From Ascoidea rubescens DSM 1968 (Eukaryota > Ascomycota > Saccharomycetes > Ascoideales > Ascoideaceae): a stretch of DNA of 64,000 nt. The notes beneath the pieces are model-generated. The model ran no database searches. It had not been told where the DNA came from and saw only the letters and a program-made list of their open reading frames with translations. Shown here in pieces: positions 61,436 through 64,000 of this stretch. Both the position numbers and the translations under genes were made by a program. The stretch lies in NCBI RefSeq assembly GCF_001661345.1, contig NW_017962914.1, positions 336,439 through 400,438 on the forward strand, written 5' to 3'. Position 1 is the stretch's first letter, and each line of letters opens with the position of its first letter.

Positions 61436-62380
61436 GACACCGAACGACTGAATATAGACATCCGGGATTTTTTGAATATTGCAGATGACCGATACTTAAT
61501 AACACTCACCGCTATTGGAATAGTGAATCAACCTGCAAAATCACTAGATATTATTATTGAGTCGCTAGTAAAAGCTGCAATCGACTCTAACGAAATTTGA
61601 ATTCTCGACGAACAAAATCATATTGAGTGCCTCATCCAGTCCACTGAATCACTTTCGGTCTAAAGTAATTATCATATGCTTCACCTTTTCAAACACTTGT
61701 TCAATGAACGGTTGATTGTCTTGAATGACAAAGGAATCAGAAACAGAAATAACAGCGGTTCAGCACATTATCGAAGGTTCACAGACGTTGCGTATTGTGC
61801 TGCGCTTCTTCAGCTCAAAAATAAAGCTGTTGCAAATCATCTCAGAGATATTTGCTTAGGACGCCACGCATTTCACGTCACCGAATCCATGCCCCTTTTT
61901 CAAGCCCAAGACAGTTTCAGCAATATCGATCAATTAAAAAAAGAGAGGTTGCCAGCAACAACATCAGCATCAGTGAACGAGAACCAAGACGTTGAGGTAG
62001 CAGATATTCTGCTAACAAATTTGACCTCATCACTTTCTGCTGCATTTAGTCACTCCCCCAGCAAGTGCAGAAATTCCAAGACGGTTTAATCTAATCAATA
62101 AAAGATATCAATTGAGTATGCTGATCACCACAGAGTTGCTTATGCAATTGATTGAAAATGAGATTTGAAAAAAGCTAGTGCTATAGATTATCATTCCACT
62201 GATAAATATGTTTGTGACTGTGGTGAAAAAGTTCTTGTTAAAAATATTGTTGAATTAGTATCTGATCAAAAAAAAGAAAAGATATTTATTGAAGGCGTGA
62301 GTGTGGACAATATTTGTGCTAGAAATACACACGGCCTGTGTTGCGTTCTTATCGCTATCTGATATCATCCATATGGGATC
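61436..62380 (+). pseudogene. Decayed single-frame coding stretch, unknown family
   Basis: One plus-strand reading frame stays protein-like for about 310 codons, from 61,436 to a stop near 62.36 kb. It is interrupted by a few in-frame stops (for example near 61.60, 61.66 and 62.09 kb). Pieces include RLNIDIRDFLNIADDRYLI, AKSLDIIIESLVKAAIDSNE, the uninterrupted 61,676-62,089 part (137 codons; KNKAVANHLRDICLGRHAFH, VEVADILLTNLTSSLSAAF), and a Cys-containing part near 62.2 kb (KYVCDCGEKVLVKNIVELV). Persistence of one frame past several stops suggests a gene or element ORF that lost function without many indels, or a multi-exon gene with short in-frame introns. I recognise no domain and do not assign a function. 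Confidence 0.4.
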
Positions 62381-62616
62381 CGCTTCAATCAATATTTTGT
62401 GCAGAAGAAAATATTTAATAGCCTTCGAACCATTCACATCAAAAATATTCTTCACATTCATGCCGATTGCCGATCGTGCATCTACATGTTCTTTAGAACT
62501 TGTACTTTTCAAAATTCAATAGTTTGATATATTTAATAGAACCTTATCGTATTTCACTTTTAAATTTTTTGTGATTTTCATTAAATGATCACCTTCCGTT
62601 ACCTAAAGCAATTCGA

Positions 62617-62838
62617 TTAACATTTGCAACACTTATATTTCTTCTCTTGAACCATATCCAATTTCAGTGGACGTCTTTTTGATATTGAATTGGAACAGCA
62701 TCTGACTTTTGCTAAAGTTATACGATTATGATCATTTGAAATCTGATGATCGAATATCTGTCTTTCTTCTAATCGCTCACATCGTAATGCTGCTTTTCTA
62801 ATTGCCGATAGCGTTGCCTGCACTCCAGCTAAGCTCAT
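62617..62838 (-). CDS. Small hypothetical protein, basic, Cys-rich C-terminus
   Basis: A minus-strand 73-codon open frame with a true ATG. It begins MSLAGVQATLSAIRKAALR, is Arg/Lys rich throughout and ends KYKCCKC before TAA. The composition is less A+T-driven than neighbouring open frames, which is the only reason to list it. No promoter, splice or homology support is visible, and the flanks on both sides are A+T rich. It could be an exon, a small real gene or chance. Confidence 0.18.
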   Translation of the reverse strand: MSLAGVQATLSAIRKAALRCERLEERQIFDHQISNDHNRITLAKVRCCSNSISKRRPLKLDMVQEKKYKCCKC

Positions 62839-62859
62839 TAGTTCATATTTTGGCTTTAT

Positions 62860-64000
62860 TTAAGAAGTAATAGAACTTGGAAACTTTTCATTTTTCCAAT
62901 TAGTCATTACGGTTCTGAAATGTTATGTAGTACATGAATAACTAAAGAGAATCAAAATCACAATAAACTGCATTTTAAATTATATTGATCAGCTGCTGAT
63001 GATAATAATTAGCAATATCCAAGCCCAAATTTTATTCCATTTCCATCCGTTACTTTGCACCATATTTGAATTTGCTGCAAATATCGACATTGGCAACAAT
63101 AAGCTTAAGTAAATCATGGTGCCAAATCAATCGATTACCACTGATTGGATTGACTTAATACACCACACTTTCAAAGAAGTATCATCATATTACGTAGCTG
63201 TTTGATATAATCAGGTATGTCATTTTTTGGTGTGACATTCGAATGGCACATTTGTTTGATTTGACGTTCATAATTGAAAAGTGTATGATGAAAAATTTAA
63301 AGAATATCGGAGGGTTCTATATCGGCATTAAGAAAAATATTTGAACTAGCCAATTTACAAATAATGTAAAAAGTGAAATATCGAAAAGGGACAAGGAATA
63401 ATAGAGTATCAGGCTTTAAAAAGGAGGAAAATATTGATTTATGAGATGATAGAAAATTATAATTCCATATGGAAGATTCAAGTGAGATACAGTTGAAATG
63501 TCAAAATAGCAAAGCAATAACCGCAGATAGATATAGTTCAGTTGGGAGAATCGAATAACATTTCTTCAGAATAGATTATGTTTTGCAAAAAATAAATAAA
63601 CAGAAAATGAAATAAGTGAGTAACATAAATTATGAATAGCTTAATTATAGAAGTCAAATTGTTAAACTGTTGATTAATATTCCATTCGTTTTATTCAAGA
63701 AATGAAAAATTTCTGAAACGACCAGTAGTTGTCAACTTGGTGTATTTGGAATGGAAGTGAAAAATAATTGCACCGCAAAACATGTGAAGGCAATTAAATG
63801 AATTGGTTTCGCCTCCTTTCAACCTGAAATCTATATTTTAATTCATTCAAAAATAAAGGAATTTATCTAACATCTTAACACGCGTTCCAAATGTAGTTGG
63901 GTCAGCAAATCTGTTAGGAATGTCAGCGTCATTTTCTTTTGTACTAATAAAACGCAGCTCAATTTGTCTATTCCATTCATATTTTGCAATAGAAAAATAA
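62860..64000. other. A+T-rich right end, nothing recognised
   Basis: No open frame of note, no motif of any element family seen here, and no RNA gene. Several poly-A and poly-T tracts are present. Confidence 0.4.

Noticed and set aside
1-64000. CRISPR arrays, bacterial operons, phage or plasmid functions
   Set aside because: No regularly spaced direct repeats, no ribosome binding sites and no long open frames; everything recognisable is eukaryotic retroelement sequence.

Overview
This window looks like a repeat-filled, gene-poor stretch of a eukaryotic nuclear chromosome, most likely from an invertebrate animal. The base composition is A+T rich, no long open frame exists, there are no bacterial-style operons or ribosome binding sites, and almost everything recognisable is a decayed retroelement. 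One small two-exon gene candidate with an intron of about 0.3 kb fits an animal host. The species cannot be named from the sequence.

From the left edge to about 54.8 kb the window is a nearly continuous pavement of twelve fossils of one Ty1/copia-type LTR retrotransposon group. Each shows parts of the copia order gag, protease, integrase, reverse transcriptase (RT), RNase H. Minus-strand copies lie at 1-2.9, 3.2-7.4, 8.2-12.25, 15.8-19.7, 20.35-24.45, 29.8-33.97, 44.2-48.0 and 50.5-54.8 kb. Plus-strand copies lie at 12.3-15.0, 24.6-28.35, 34.05-42.9 and 48.04-49.9 kb. All are heavily broken and none could make a protein. No clear terminal repeats are visible by eye. Each plus copy starts within about 0.2 kb of the 5' end of a minus copy, giving four head-to-head pairs centred near 12.3, 24.5, 34.0 and 48.0 kb.

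A Jockey/CR1-type LINE (about 37.7-41.0 kb, minus strand) with ORF1, AP-endonuclease and RT parts sits inside the copia copy at 34.05-42.9 kb. It therefore arrived later, and it is decayed too.

Between the tails of two copia copies, at 43.0-44.0 kb, is a short island of higher G+C. It holds a plausible host gene: two exons in phase with GT...AG borders, encoding a small charged, helical protein that resembles the intraflagellar transport protein IFT20. A second open stretch lies just upstream.

From about 54.9 kb to the end the sequence is more A+T rich and copia sequence is no longer recognisable. It contains only weak coding traces, the best being a decayed frame of about 310 codons at 61.4-62.4 kb that I do not recognise. 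I see no tRNA, rRNA or CRISPR array, and no convincing new biological system. The most interesting structure is the paired, alternating layout of the copia fossils.
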